Shown in pieces: positions 8,913 to 18,210 of a stretch of 64,000 bases of DNA. Source of the DNA: Atlantibacter hermannii. Lineage in GTDB: Bacteria > Pseudomonadota > Gammaproteobacteria > Enterobacterales > Enterobacteriaceae. The stretch lies in NCBI RefSeq assembly GCF_009907385.1, contig NZ_JAAATR010000116.1:1-64000 (forward strand), read 5' to 3'. A program made the position numbers and the translations under genes. The notes beneath the pieces are model-generated. The model had not been told where the DNA came from. It saw only the letters and a program-made list of their open reading frames with translations, and did not search any database. Each line of letters opens with the position of its first letter. Position 1 is the first letter of the stretch.

Positions 8913-9548
8913 GTGATAAGTTATTATTTTCAAGGGTTTGCTCTTGGTGCAGCCATGATCCTTCCGTTAGGCCCGCAAAACGCTTTTGTGATGAATCAGG
9001 GCATTCGTCGCCAGTACCATTTAATGATTGCCTTGCTGTGCGCCATCAGCGACTTAGCGCTGATTTGCGCGGGGATTTTTGGCGGCAGCGCGATCCTGAT
9101 GCAGTCCCCCTGGCTGCTGGCGCTGGTTACCTGGGGCGGCGTTGGCTTTTTGCTGTGGTACGGCTGGGGCGCGTTTCGCACCGCCATGAGCCAGAATATC
9201 GAGCTGGCTAACGCTGAAGTGATGCGCCAGGGCCGATGGCGTATTATCGGTACGCTGCTGGCGGTCACCTGGCTCAATCCGCATGTTTATCTCGATACCT
9301 TTGTGGTGCTGGGCAGTTTGGGCAGCCAACTGGCCGAAGGGCCAAAACGCGCCTTTGCGTTGGGCACAGTCAGCGCGTCATTCCTGTGGTTTTTCGGACT
9401 TGCGCTGCTGGCCGCCTGGCTGGCGCCGCGTCTGCGCACGGCTAAAGCGCAGCGTATTATCAATGGTATCGTGGGGATGGTGATGTGGGTGATCGCTTTC
9501 CAGCTGGCGAAAGATGGCGTTAATCACTTGTCACAACTGATTAACTAA
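8913..9548 (+). CDS. argO: Arginine exporter
   Basis: A 211-residue LysE/ArgO-family membrane exporter that sends out excess arginine (and canavanine). The N-terminal signature [19 protein letters not shown] is intact, followed by five or six membrane segments. The GTG at 8913 is chosen because it begins the conserved ISYYFQG segment and has AGGAA seven bases upstream; the open frame extends 18 codons further up without similarity. In E. coli transcription is activated by ArgP, whose gene lies 900 bp away on the other strand here. Confidence 0.93.
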   Translation: MISYYFQGFALGAAMILPLGPQNAFVMNQGIRRQYHLMIALLCAISDLALICAGIFGGSAILMQSPWLLALVTWGGVGFLLWYGWGAFRTAMSQNIELANAEVMRQGRWRIIGTLLAVTWLNPHVYLDTFVVLGSLGSQLAEGPKRAFALGTVSASFLWFFGLALLAAWLAPRLRTAKAQRIINGIVGMVMWVIAFQLAKDGVNHLSQLIN

Positions 9549-9648
9549 TCTTTCTCTTATAGACTTTCGCCCGCCAGCGGCTAAGCTTGCACGTGGCGCT
9601 CGTATCATTTCCGGGCGTTTGATTTGGAACGTACGCGGAGGAAGAACA

Positions 9649-10419
9649 GTGAAGTTTAAAGTGATGGCCCTGGCGGCAATGATTGGATTAGGCGCGGGTG
9701 GCGTGCAGGCAAACGAACTGCCGAACGGCCCCCATATCGTGACGTCAGGGACGGCCAGCGTCGATGCAGTGCCGGATATCGCGACACTCGCTATCGAAGT
9801 GAATGTTTCCGCTAAAGACGCCGCCGCAGCCAAAAAGCAGGCTGACGATCGCGTTGCGCAATACCTCACATTCCTGCAGGAAAACGGGGTAGAGAAAAAA
9901 GATATCAATTCGGCGAACTTGCGCACTCAGCCGGATTACGACTACCAGAACGGCAAAAGCATTCTTAAAGGCTATCGCGCGATCCGCACCGTTGAAGTGA
10001 CCGTGCGCCAGCTCGACAAGCTGAACAACCTGCTCGACGGCGCGTTAAAAGCGGGACTGAACGAAATCCGTGCGGTCTCGTTAGCGGTAGCCGACCCGGA
10101 GCAGTATAAAGATAAAGCGCGTAAAGCGGCGATTGACGATGCCACCCACCAGGCGCAACAGCTGGCGGAAGGCTTCAAAGGCAAACTCGGCCCGGTCTAC
10201 AGCGTGCGTTATCATGTTTCCAACTATCAGCCGAGCCCGATGGTTCGCATGATGAAAGCGGACGCCGCGCCAGCGGTATCGGCTCAGGAAACCTACGAGC
10301 AGCCGACCATCCAGTTTGACGATCAGGTTGATGTGGTGTTTGAGCTCCAGCCTGACCAGGGGCAGGGCACTACGCAGTCTCAGCCTGCGACAACGACCCC
10401 TGCGCAAACCGCGCAGTAA
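9649..10419 (+). CDS. yggE: Periplasmic SIMPL-domain protein, oxidative stress defence
   Basis: A 256-residue exported protein of the SIMPL (DUF541) family. E. coli YggE lowers reactive oxygen damage by an unsettled mechanism. The signal peptide spans about residues 1-21 and ends ...GGVQA before NELP. The rest is one SIMPL domain followed by a short Gln/Thr/Pro-rich tail. A GTG start at 9649 is set by a strong GGAGGA six bases upstream; the TTG further up has none. Monocistronic, with a shared terminator against convergent argP. Confidence 0.9.
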   Translation: MKFKVMALAAMIGLGAGGVQANELPNGPHIVTSGTASVDAVPDIATLAIEVNVSAKDAAAAKKQADDRVAQYLTFLQENGVEKKDINSANLRTQPDYDYQNGKSILKGYRAIRTVEVTVRQLDKLNNLLDGALKAGLNEIRAVSLAVADPEQYKDKARKAAIDDATHQAQQLAEGFKGKLGPVYSVRYHVSNYQPSPMVRMMKADAAPAVSAQETYEQPTIQFDDQVDVVFELQPDQGQGTTQSQPATTTPAQTAQ

Positions 10420-10426
10420 TAACAAA

Positions 10427-10450
10427 AACCCGCCAACTGGCGGGTTTTTT
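10427..10450. terminator. Terminator between yggE and argP
   Basis: Stem AACCCGCCA / TGGCGGGTT with a 2-nt loop. The T run on the plus strand serves yggE, and the A tract before it makes a T run for argP, so it is probably bidirectional. Confidence 0.88.
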
Positions 10451-11343
10451 TATACCTGGCGCAACACGTTGTGACCGTACTCCAGCAGCGCATCGGTGAC
10501 GTTGCGCATCATGCGGCTTTCTGGCGCAAAGCGGTGCCAGTAGAGCATCCGGCGCTGGAATAAGCCTGGCGTCAGGTCGATCAGCTCGCCGCTTGCCAGC
10601 TCTTTTTCAATCTGCAAGTGGGGGATCATACAGCAGGTTGTCCCCTGGCGCGCCAGCTGGACGAAAGCTTCAGAGGAGTTGACGATGTGGCAGGGCACGC
10701 TGCCGGGCGACAGGTCGAAGTTCTGCTGCAAAAAGGCCTGGTGCATGTCGTCCAGATGATCGAACGCCACGGCGGGGGCTTTCAGCAATGCGGCGCGGGT
10801 AACGCCGTTAGGGAAATAACGTTCCGCAAAGGCTTTCGACCCCACAAACAGGTAATCCAGCGCTCCCAGTTGATCCACCAGGCAGCTCGGCAGCGGCTGC
10901 GGCTGAATACTCACCGCGCCCACCACTTCGCCGCGCCGCAGGCGTTCCTGGGTACGGGTTTCGTCTTCAACCTGAAGATTAAGGCGAATGGGGGAATCGA
11001 CCAGCACTGGCGCTAACGCTGGCAGCAGCCACGTCGCCAGACTGTCGGCGTTGACCGCCAGCGATAGCAGCAGCGGCGTCGAGCCGGTTTGCTCATCTCC
11101 CAGCCACTCATCTTCCAGCAACTCTACCTGGCGCAGCAGCGCCAGCAGCTTTTGCCCTTGTTCAGTCGGGCGGGGCGGCACGGTACGCACCAGCAGCGGC
11201 TGGCCGAACAGATTCTCCAGTTGCTTTATCCGCTGCGATACCGCGGATTGAGTAATGCACAGCTTCTGCGCCGCGCGCTCAAAACCGCGTTCACGAATGA
11301 CTGCGTCCAGCGCCTGCAATGTTCTGTAGTCCGGGCGTTTCAT
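10450..11343 (-). CDS. argP: LysR-type regulator ArgP (IciA)
   Basis: A 297-residue LysR-family transcription factor. In E. coli it activates argO when arginine is abundant and is inhibited by lysine; it also binds oriC repeats in vitro. The N-terminal winged helix-turn-helix ([22 protein letters not shown]) lies at about 19-45, and the periplasmic-binding-protein-like effector domain fills the rest. The length equals that of E. coli ArgP. In E. coli the scpABC genes and ygfI lie between argP and yggE. Here the two genes are adjacent and convergent. Confidence 0.96.
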   Translation of the reverse strand: MKRPDYRTLQALDAVIRERGFERAAQKLCITQSAVSQRIKQLENLFGQPLLVRTVPPRPTEQGQKLLALLRQVELLEDEWLGDEQTGSTPLLLSLAVNADSLATWLLPALAPVLVDSPIRLNLQVEDETRTQERLRRGEVVGAVSIQPQPLPSCLVDQLGALDYLFVGSKAFAERYFPNGVTRAALLKAPAVAFDHLDDMHQAFLQQNFDLSPGSVPCHIVNSSEAFVQLARQGTTCCMIPHLQIEKELASGELIDLTPGLFQRRMLYWHRFAPESRMMRNVTDALLEYGHNVLRQV

Positions 11344-11521
11344 GTCTCGGGGCTGCTCCTGAATTCCTGATAATCTGCACTACCGGGCACTATGACATAA
11401 TTTTCCCGGCGTTACCGACAAAAACAGACTCTGGTAGAGATTTGCCGCGCCAATAGATACCCCTTTTCGTCACGCCTTGTTCTATAATGCGCCACAGATT
11501 TCATACCACAGGCAAAAGACC

Positions 11522-12181
11522 ATGACGCAGGATGAACTGAAAAAAGCAGTGGGTTGGGCGGCGCTCCAGTATGTGCAGCCTGGCACCATCGTAGGAGTCG
11601 GTACAGGATCGACCGCCGCACACTTTATTGATGCGCTTGGCACCATCAGGCATCAAATCGATGGCGCGGTTTCAAGCTCTGATGCTTCCACCGAAAAACT
11701 CAAGGCGCTCGGCATCACCGTTTACGATCTCAATGAAGTCGATTCGCTGGGTATCTACGTTGACGGTGCCGACGAGATCAACGGCCATATGCAGATGATT
11801 AAAGGCGGTGGCGCGGCATTAACCCGCGAAAAAATCATTGCTTCGGTGGCGGAGAAGTTTATCTGTATCGCGGACGCTTCCAAGCAGGTGGATATCCTTG
11901 GTGCATTCCCGCTGCCGGTGGAAGTGATCCCGATGGCGCGCAGCTGCGTGGCGCGTCAGCTGGTTAAACTGGGCGGCCGTCCGGAGTACCGCCAGGGCGT
12001 GTTAACCGATAACGGCAACGTGATCCTTGACGTGCATGGCCTTGAAATTATTGACCCTGTGGCGCTGGAGAATGCTATTAACAGTATTCCGGGCGTGGTT
12101 ACCGTGGGGCTGTTTGCTAACCGTGGCGCCGATGTGGCACTGATTGGCACCGCCGACGGCGTGAAAACCATCGTGAAATGA
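11522..12181 (+). CDS. rpiA: Ribose-5-phosphate isomerase A
   Basis: A 219-residue cytosolic enzyme interconverting ribose 5-phosphate and ribulose 5-phosphate. Conserved pieces include [15 protein letters not shown] (28-41, phosphate binding), SSSDAST, the DGADEIN segment with catalytic Asp, and [11 protein letters not shown]. The ATG at 11522 matches the family N-terminus (MTQDELKK); the frame is open 15 codons upstream without support. It is divergent from argP with a 178-bp gap that carries both promoters. No strong terminator is visible after it. Confidence 0.97.
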   Translation: MTQDELKKAVGWAALQYVQPGTIVGVGTGSTAAHFIDALGTIRHQIDGAVSSSDASTEKLKALGITVYDLNEVDSLGIYVDGADEINGHMQMIKGGGAALTREKIIASVAEKFICIADASKQVDILGAFPLPVEVIPMARSCVARQLVKLGGRPEYRQGVLTDNGNVILDVHGLEIIDPVALENAINSIPGVVTVGLFANRGADVALIGTADGVKTIVK

Positions 12182-12451
12182 TCTGAGCGGGGCGCGAAAG
12201 TGCCCTGTTTGAGAAAAAAATTTCCCCCCACGGAATTTGGTGACATCTGTCACAATCTCGACACACTCCTGTCATTCCTTTCGTCTTTATTCTTTCAGGC
12301 AATATTTTATTCTGGCTTTTGCAGTTGGATGATATTTCTTCAAAATCGTGACGCAAACGTTCATATTGCCGGGCCGCGAAATTTTGATATGTTGGCAGAA
12401 GGGTGACTTATTACCCAGCACAACATCAGCTCAGAATAACAGGGTCGGGAA

Positions 12452-13690
12452 ATGGCAAAAGTATCACTGGAAAAAGACAAGATTAAATTCTTACTGGTGG
12501 AAGGTGTTCACCAGAAAGCCATCGATAGCCTGCGTGCAGCAGGATATACCAATATCGAATATCACAAAGGCGCGCTGGACAGCGAGCAACTGAAAGCGTC
12601 CATCCGTGATGCCCATTTCATCGGCCTGCGATCCCGTACTCATCTGACTGAAGAGATCTTCGCTGCGGCGGAAAAGCTGGTGGCAGTAGGCTGTTTCTGC
12701 ATCGGCACCAACCAGGTTGATTTACAGGCGGCGGCGCGTCGCGGCGTGCCGGTGTTTAACGCACCGTTCTCGAATACCCGTTCGGTCGCCGAACTGGTGA
12801 TCGGCGAACTGCTGCTGCTGCTGCGCGGCATCCCTGAAGCCAACGCCAAAGCGCACCGCGGTATCTGGAACAAGCAGGCGGCGGGCTCTTTTGAAGCGCG
12901 TGGTAAAAAGCTGGGTATTATCGGCTACGGCCACATCGGTACCCAACTGGGCATTCTGGCGGAATCGCTGGGTATGCACGTCTATTTCTACGATATCGAA
13001 AGCAAACTGCCGCTGGGCAACGCCACGCAGGTGCAGTATCTTTCCGAGCTTTTGAACATGAGCGACGTGGTCAGCCTGCACGTGCCGGAAAACGCCTCGA
13101 CCAAAGATATGATCGGCGCGGAACAGCTGGCGCTGATGAAACCCGGCTCGCTGCTGATCAACGCCGCACGCGGCACCGTGGTGGATATCCCGGCGCTGTG
13201 CGATGCGCTGTCACGCAAACATCTGGCGGGCGCGGCCATTGACGTATTCCCGACCGAACCGGCCACCAACAGCGATCCGTTTAACTCGCCGCTGTGCGAA
13301 TTCGATAACGTGATCCTGACGCCGCACGTCGGCGGCTCGACCCAGGAAGCGCAGGAAAACATCGGTCTGGAAGTGGCGGGCAAACTGGCGAAATACTCTG
13401 ATAACGGCTCAACCCTGTCTGCCGTAAACTTCCCGGAAGTATCGCTGCCGCTGCACGAAGGCCGCGTGAGCCGTCTGCTGCACATTCACGAAAACCGTCC
13501 GGGCATTCTCACCGCTATCAACCAGATTTTCGCCGAACAGGGTGTGAACATCGCGGCCCAGTATCTGCAAACCACGTCGCAAATGGGTTATGTGGTGATT
13601 GATATTGATGCGGAAGAAGATGTTGCGTTTAATGCGCTACAGGCGATGAAAGCGATCCCGGGCACCATTCGCGCGCGCCTGCTTTACTGA
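12452..13690 (+). CDS. serA: D-3-phosphoglycerate dehydrogenase
   Basis: A 412-residue NAD-dependent enzyme for the first committed step of serine synthesis. The substrate domain is split around the NAD domain, with the nucleotide motif GIIGYGHIGTQLG near 155-167 and the catalytic His in TPHVGGST. A C-terminal ACT domain (HENRPGILTAINQIFAEQG...) mediates serine feedback inhibition. Two residues longer than E. coli SerA, in the VSRLLHIHEN linker. The 270-bp upstream gap contains a sequence resembling half a PurR box (12351-12366) but no other gene. Confidence 0.97.
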   Translation: MAKVSLEKDKIKFLLVEGVHQKAIDSLRAAGYTNIEYHKGALDSEQLKASIRDAHFIGLRSRTHLTEEIFAAAEKLVAVGCFCIGTNQVDLQAAARRGVPVFNAPFSNTRSVAELVIGELLLLLRGIPEANAKAHRGIWNKQAAGSFEARGKKLGIIGYGHIGTQLGILAESLGMHVYFYDIESKLPLGNATQVQYLSELLNMSDVVSLHVPENASTKDMIGAEQLALMKPGSLLINAARGTVVDIPALCDALSRKHLAGAAIDVFPTEPATNSDPFNSPLCEFDNVILTPHVGGSTQEAQENIGLEVAGKLAKYSDNGSTLSAVNFPEVSLPLHEGRVSRLLHIHENRPGILTAINQIFAEQGVNIAAQYLQTTSQMGYVVIDIDAEEDVAFNALQAMKAIPGTIRARLLY

Positions 13691-13709
13691 TTTTTTCTGG
13701 ATCTGAAAG

Positions 13710-13730
13710 GCCCACTTCGGTGGGCTTTTT
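13710..13730. terminator. Terminator between serA and fau
   Basis: Stem GCCCAC / GTGGGC closing a TTCG tetraloop, then a T run. It ends serA and abuts the stop codon of convergent fau. Confidence 0.85.
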
Positions 13731-14329
13731 TATTGCCACTGCCAGGTGGCGGTCGGGGTGATCACGGCGGGCAACGGGATATCCCACTCTTCAACCGGAA
13801 GTGATTCCACATGTTGGCAATCATGGGCATAACCTACCGGGAACAAACCGTGCGCGCGCCAGTTTTGCAAGGTGCGGTCATAAAAGCCGCCGCCCATGCC
13901 GAGACGCTGCCCGGCGGAATCAAATGCCACCAGCGGGGTAACCAGCACATCGAGTTTGTGGAGCGGTAAAACGTGGCGTACATCCAGCACCGGCTCATGA
14001 ATTTTAAACTGATTAAGCACCAGGTCGCTGTCGGGGAAGTAGCGCAAAAACAGCAGGTTTCCCGGGCTAAACGGATGCAGCACCGGCAAATAGACTTTTT
14101 TTCCCGCACGCCATAACCCTTCGATCAAGGGCCGGGTATCCAGTTCGCCATCGAAAGAGAGAAACAGCGCCACGGTATGCGCTTCCACAACCGGCGCAAA
14201 AGCCATCATGCGTGCGGCACCCTGCTGGGCGGCGTTCAACTGTTGCTGCTGAGTAAGCGATTTTCGGCGTAATCTGATCTGCTGGCGAATGTGCTGGCGC
14301 GTTGAAAGGGGTAAACGCTGTTGGATCAT
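13730..14329 (-). CDS. fau: 5-formyltetrahydrofolate cyclo-ligase
   Basis: A 199-residue ATP-dependent enzyme (ygfA) that converts 5-formyl-THF to 5,10-methenyl-THF, recycling a folate that inhibits one-carbon enzymes. N-terminal basic helix RQHIRQQIRLRRKSL and the nucleotide/folate motif GQRLGMGGGFYDRTL are present. It lies 54 bases downstream of 6S RNA on the same strand, as in E. coli, where both come from one transcript and ygfA affects persister formation. The nearby glycine-cleavage operon also feeds folate one-carbon units. Confidence 0.93.
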   Translation of the reverse strand: MIQQRLPLSTRQHIRQQIRLRRKSLTQQQQLNAAQQGAARMMAFAPVVEAHTVALFLSFDGELDTRPLIEGLWRAGKKVYLPVLHPFSPGNLLFLRYFPDSDLVLNQFKIHEPVLDVRHVLPLHKLDVLVTPLVAFDSAGQRLGMGGGFYDRTLQNWRAHGLFPVGYAHDCQHVESLPVEEWDIPLPAVITPTATWQWQ

Positions 14330-14383
14330 GAAACAGTATCCTTCAGTAAGAAGGTGTCGCTGTTGGAAAGGCTGAAAAGGTAG

Positions 14384-14572
14384 GGAAGGGAATCTCCGAG
14401 ATGCCGCCGCAGGCTGTAACCCTTGAACCCTTGGTTCAAGGTGAATATGTCGTCATAGTCTTAAGGCTTCTCGGACGAACCGAGCATGCTCACCGACCAT
14501 GGAGCGCCACATTCTTGTGGTATGAAATATCGGCTCAGGGGACTGGCCCGCTTGCGAACATCTCAGAGAAAT
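14384..14572 (-). ncRNA. ssrS: 6S RNA
   Basis: The minus strand from 14572 to 14384 (about 189 nt) matches E. coli 6S RNA along its length: ATTTCTCTGAGATGTTCGC at the 5' end, the central bubble region around GAGCATGCTCGG, and ...CATCTCGGAGATTCCCTTCC at the 3' end. The terminal strands pair to form the closing stem. 6S RNA mimics an open promoter and sequesters sigma-70 RNA polymerase in stationary phase. The zapA-ssrS-fau order is conserved. Confidence 0.96.
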
Positions 14573-14613
14573 TTTTTCTTCACGGTCACTCTACCATAGT
14601 CAACCCTGAAGTG

Positions 14614-14943
14614 TTATTCAAACTTCGGCCCTGTTCTCTCACTTATGCGACCTTGCTCAAGTAATGCCTGTTCAATGGTCTGCTGGAGCATTCTGATACG
14701 CTGTTCCATGCTTTCAGCGTAGTCGCGAGTCCTGGCCTTTTCCTGCGTTAGCTCGTAGCAAATGTTGAGTGCTGCGATGAAGACTAACTGCTCGGTATTT
14801 GTGACTCTAGTGCGAACTTTTAAATCTTGCAACCGTTGATTCAGCTCTTCTGCAGCCTGATTCAACGCATCTTTTTGTTCAGGCGGACAATTCACCCGCA
14901 GTGAACGCCCAAAAATTTGGATATCGACTGGTTGTGCAGACAT
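14614..14943 (-). CDS. zapA: Cell division protein ZapA
   Basis: A 109-residue cytosolic protein that binds and cross-links FtsZ filaments at the division ring. The N-terminal globular part ([15 protein letters not shown]) is followed from about residue 50 by a long coiled coil ([33 protein letters not shown]). Same length as E. coli ZapA. Divergent from ygfB, with a 161-bp promoter region between them, and upstream of 6S RNA on the same strand. Confidence 0.95.
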   Translation of the reverse strand: MSAQPVDIQIFGRSLRVNCPPEQKDALNQAAEELNQRLQDLKVRTRVTNTEQLVFIAALNICYELTQEKARTRDYAESMEQRIRMLQQTIEQALLEQGRISERTGPKFE

Positions 14944-15104
14944 TCCACCTTCCTGCTGTTGACTCGCCTGCTACCGCAGCCGGGGCTGCGAAGGGGCGAC
15001 ACTATAGCTACCCTTATATGAAGATACAAGCCCTTTTCTGGTATCCCCAGGGCCCAAAGTGGTAGCATAACACGAACTTTTCCTCCCAACGACGATGAAT
15101 GCGC

Positions 15105-15686
15105 ATGTCTATACAGAACGCTTTACCTGGTTACGATGACGTTAACCAGCTACTCACCCAACAGGGTGTGGGACTGACGCCCGCCGAAATGCATGGCCTC
15201 ATCAGTGGGATGCTGTGCGGCGGCAATACTGACAGCAGCTGGCAGCCGCTGTTGCACGATCTGACCAACGAAGGTCTGGCCTTCGGCCAGAATCTGGCCC
15301 AGGCGCTGCGTCAAATGCACTCCGCCACCAGCGATTCGCTGGAAGGCGACGGTTTCCTGTTCCAGCTCTACCTGCCGGAAGGTGATGATGTCTCGGTATT
15401 CGACCGCGCCGATGCGCTGGCGGGCTGGGTTAATCACTTTCTGCTGGGCCTCGGCGTAACCCAGACTAAGCTGGATAAAGTCACCGGCGAGACCGGCGAA
15501 GCGATCGACGATCTGCGCAACATCGCCCAGCTGGGTTACGATGAAGAAGAGGATCAGGAAGAATTAGAAATGTCTCTTGAAGAGATTGTCGAGTACGTCC
15601 GCGTCGCCGCGCTGCTTTGCCACGACACCTTTAGTCGCCAGCAGCAGCCGACCGCGCCGGAAGTGCGTAAACCGACGCTCCATTAA
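15105..15686 (+). CDS. ygfB: UPF0149 family protein YgfB
   Basis: A 193-residue acidic, all-helical protein of the UPF0149 (YgfB/YecA) family. In Pseudomonas a homologue modulates ampDh3 expression; no firm enterobacterial function is known to me. The conserved core [12 protein letters not shown] and the strip [31 protein letters not shown] are present. The ATG at 15105 (MSIQN) matches the family start; another ATG two codons earlier is possible. First gene of the ygfB-pepP-ubiH-ubiI operon. Confidence 0.9.
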   Translation: MSIQNALPGYDDVNQLLTQQGVGLTPAEMHGLISGMLCGGNTDSSWQPLLHDLTNEGLAFGQNLAQALRQMHSATSDSLEGDGFLFQLYLPEGDDVSVFDRADALAGWVNHFLLGLGVTQTKLDKVTGETGEAIDDLRNIAQLGYDEEEDQEELEMSLEEIVEYVRVAALLCHDTFSRQQQPTAPEVRKPTLH

Positions 15687-15711
15687 TTTACGTCACCGCG
15701 TAGGAGGCGCC

Positions 15712-17028
15712 ATGACACAACAGGAATTCCTTCGTCGTCGCCAGCAATTACTGGCAAAAATGGCGCCGGGCAGCGCCGCGTTGATTTTCGCCGCGCCGGA
15801 AGTGACCCGTAGCGCCGACAGCGAATATCCTTTCCGCCAGAACAGCGATTTCTGGTACTTCACCGGGTTTAACGAACCCGAAGCCCTGCTGGTACTGATC
15901 AAAAGCGATAATACCCACAACCACAGCGTGTTGTTTAACCGGGTGCGCGATAAAACCGCCGAAATCTGGTTTGGCCGCCGTCTGGGGCAGGAGGCCGCGC
16001 CGGAAAAACTGGCGGTGGATCGCGCGCTGGCCTGGGATGAGCTTAACGAACAGCTGTTTCAACTGTTGAATGGTCTCGACGTGGTGTATCACGCCCAGGG
16101 CCAGTACGATTATGCCGACGCGGCAGTGTTCCACGCGCTGGATAAACTGCGTCGCGGCTCGCGCCAGAATCTCACTGCGCCCGCCACGCTGACCGACTGG
16201 CGACCCTGGGTGCATGAAATGCGCCTGTTCAAATCCGAAGAAGAGATTGCTGCCCTGCGACGCGCCGGAGAAATTACCGCGCTGGCCCATACGCGGGCCA
16301 TGGAGAAATGCCGTCCGGGGATGTTTGAATATCAGCTTGAAGGCGAAATCCTTCACGAATTCAACCGCCACGGCGCACGCTTCCCGTCTTACAACACCAT
16401 TGTGGGCGGCGGCGAAAACGGCTGCATTTTGCATTACACCGAAAACGAATCGCTGTTGCAGGATGGCGAACTGGTGCTGATCGACGCGGGCTGCGAATAC
16501 CAGGGCTACGCGGGGGACATCACCCGGACCTTCCCGATCAACGGCAAATTCACTCAGCCGCAGCGCGAAATCTATGACATCGTGCTGGCCTCGCTGGACG
16601 CGGCCCTTGCGCTGTATCGTCCTGGCACCTCCATGCAGGAGGTCACTCAGGACGTCGTGCGCATTATGATTACCGGCCTGGTGAAGCTCGGCATCCTGAA
16701 AGGCGATGTCGATCAGTTGATGAGCGAAAATGCCCACCGCCCTTACTTTATGCATGGCTTAAGCCACTGGCTGGGGCTGGATGTGCATGACGTGGGCGTG
16801 TACGGCCCTGATCGCTCCCGTACGCTGGAGCCAGGCATGGTGATCACCGTCGAACCGGGTCTCTATATCGCACCGGACGCCGACGTGCCGCCGCAGTACC
16901 GAGGCATCGGCATCCGGGTTGAGGACGACATCCTGATCACCGCCACCGGCAATGAAAACCTGACGGCAAGCGTGGTGAAGCGCCCCGATGATATCGAAGC
17001 GCTGATGGCGGCGGCGAAACAGCCATGA
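15712..17028 (+). CDS. pepP: Xaa-Pro aminopeptidase P
   Basis: A 438-residue cytosolic metallopeptidase that removes N-terminal residues ahead of proline. The N-terminal creatinase-like domain is followed by the pita-bread catalytic domain with metal ligands in VLIDAGCEYQGYAGDITRTFP, HGLSHWLGLDVHDVG, and EPGLYI. The ATG at 15712 has a strong TAGGAGG site and gives family length; the longer open frame upstream runs inside ygfB. Its stop overlaps the ubiH start (ATGA). Confidence 0.96.
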   Translation: MTQQEFLRRRQQLLAKMAPGSAALIFAAPEVTRSADSEYPFRQNSDFWYFTGFNEPEALLVLIKSDNTHNHSVLFNRVRDKTAEIWFGRRLGQEAAPEKLAVDRALAWDELNEQLFQLLNGLDVVYHAQGQYDYADAAVFHALDKLRRGSRQNLTAPATLTDWRPWVHEMRLFKSEEEIAALRRAGEITALAHTRAMEKCRPGMFEYQLEGEILHEFNRHGARFPSYNTIVGGGENGCILHYTENESLLQDGELVLIDAGCEYQGYAGDITRTFPINGKFTQPQREIYDIVLASLDAALALYRPGTSMQEVTQDVVRIMITGLVKLGILKGDVDQLMSENAHRPYFMHGLSHWLGLDVHDVGVYGPDRSRTLEPGMVITVEPGLYIAPDADVPPQYRGIGIRVEDDILITATGNENLTASVVKRPDDIEALMAAAKQP

Positions 17029-18200
17029 GTATTATCATCGTCGGCGGCGGAATGGCGGGCGCGACCCTGGCGCTGGCGATTTCCCACTTAACCCAGGGCA
17101 AGCTGGCGGTGCATCTCGTTGAGGCGACGCCGCCTTCCAGCACGGCGCATCCGGGGTTTGACGCCCGCGCCATCGCGCTGGCCCAGGGGACCGTGGCGCA
17201 TCTGGCGCGCATTGGCATCTGGCAAAATCTGGCTGACTGCGCCACCGCCATTGAAACGGTGCACGTCAGCGACCGAGGCCATGCCGGGTTTGTTACCATC
17301 GAGGCGCGGGATTATCAGATTGATGCGCTGGGGCAGGTGGTTGAACTGCATGAAGTCGGCCAGCGGCTGTTTTCCCTGCTCAAGCGCGCGCGCGGCGTGA
17401 CGCTACACTGCCCGGCCAGAGTAATGAGCGTGACGCGCGACGAACAGCACGTCGACGTCACGCTGTCTAACGGCCAGCAGATCCGCGGCGCGTTGCTGGT
17501 GGCGGCGGACGGTTCGCGTTCCGCAATTGGCGAGCAGTGCGGCATCCGCTGGCAAAATATGCCTTATCAACAGCTGGCGGTGATCGCCAACGTGACCACC
17601 GCACAGCCGCATCGAGGCCGCGCGTTCGAGCGCTTTACCGAACATGGGCCGCTGGCGGTATTGCCGATGACCCAGGGGCGTTGTTCGCTGGTGTGGTGCC
17701 ATCCGCTGGAAAACCAGCAGGTGCTGGACTGGAGCGACGCGCGGTTCTGCGATGAGCTTCAGAAAGCGTTCGGCTGGCGTCTGGGCCGCATCACCCATGC
17801 GGGGGCCAGAAGCGCCTATCCGCTGGTGTTGAGCCGCGCGGAATCGTCAATCTCCCATCGCGTTGCGCTGGTGGGCAATGCCTCGCAAACGCTGCATCCC
17901 ATTGCCGGCCAGGGGTTTAACCTCGGGATGCGCGATGTGATCACCCTGGCGGAAAACGTGGCGCAGGCCTGGCAGGCGGGACAGGACGTTGGCGCATTCG
18001 CGGTGCTTAACGGCTGGCAGCGCCAGCGCGAGCCGGATCGCGATGCCACCGTCGGCGTTACCGACGGGCTGGTGCATCTGTTTGCTAACCACTGGTCGCC
18101 GCTGGTGGTTGGGCGGAATGTAGGGTTAATGGGCGTTGAGATATTCACGCCAGCGCGCGATGCGCTGGCAAGGCGGACTCTGGGTTGGGTTGCGCGCTAA
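17025..18200 (+). CDS. ubiH: 2-octaprenyl-6-methoxyphenol hydroxylase
   Basis: A 391-residue FAD monooxygenase adding the C1 hydroxyl in aerobic ubiquinone synthesis. FAD motifs are IIVGGGMAGATLALA at the N-terminus, the mid-chain VAADGSRS, and LVGNASQTLHPIAGQGFNLGMRD near 285. Peripheral inner-membrane member of the Ubi complex. It overlaps pepP by 4 bases and is followed 10 bases later by ubiI, so the operon is translationally tight. Confidence 0.96.
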   Translation: MSIIIVGGGMAGATLALAISHLTQGKLAVHLVEATPPSSTAHPGFDARAIALAQGTVAHLARIGIWQNLADCATAIETVHVSDRGHAGFVTIEARDYQIDALGQVVELHEVGQRLFSLLKRARGVTLHCPARVMSVTRDEQHVDVTLSNGQQIRGALLVAADGSRSAIGEQCGIRWQNMPYQQLAVIANVTTAQPHRGRAFERFTEHGPLAVLPMTQGRCSLVWCHPLENQQVLDWSDARFCDELQKAFGWRLGRITHAGARSAYPLVLSRAESSISHRVALVGNASQTLHPIAGQGFNLGMRDVITLAENVAQAWQAGQDVGAFAVLNGWQRQREPDRDATVGVTDGLVHLFANHWSPLVVGRNVGLMGVEIFTPARDALARRTLGWVAR

Positions 18201-18210
18201 GGAGACAAAT

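Noticed and set aside
14401-14664. An 87-codon open frame across 6S RNA
   Set aside because: The region is 6S RNA on the other strand; the frame has no conserved protein match.
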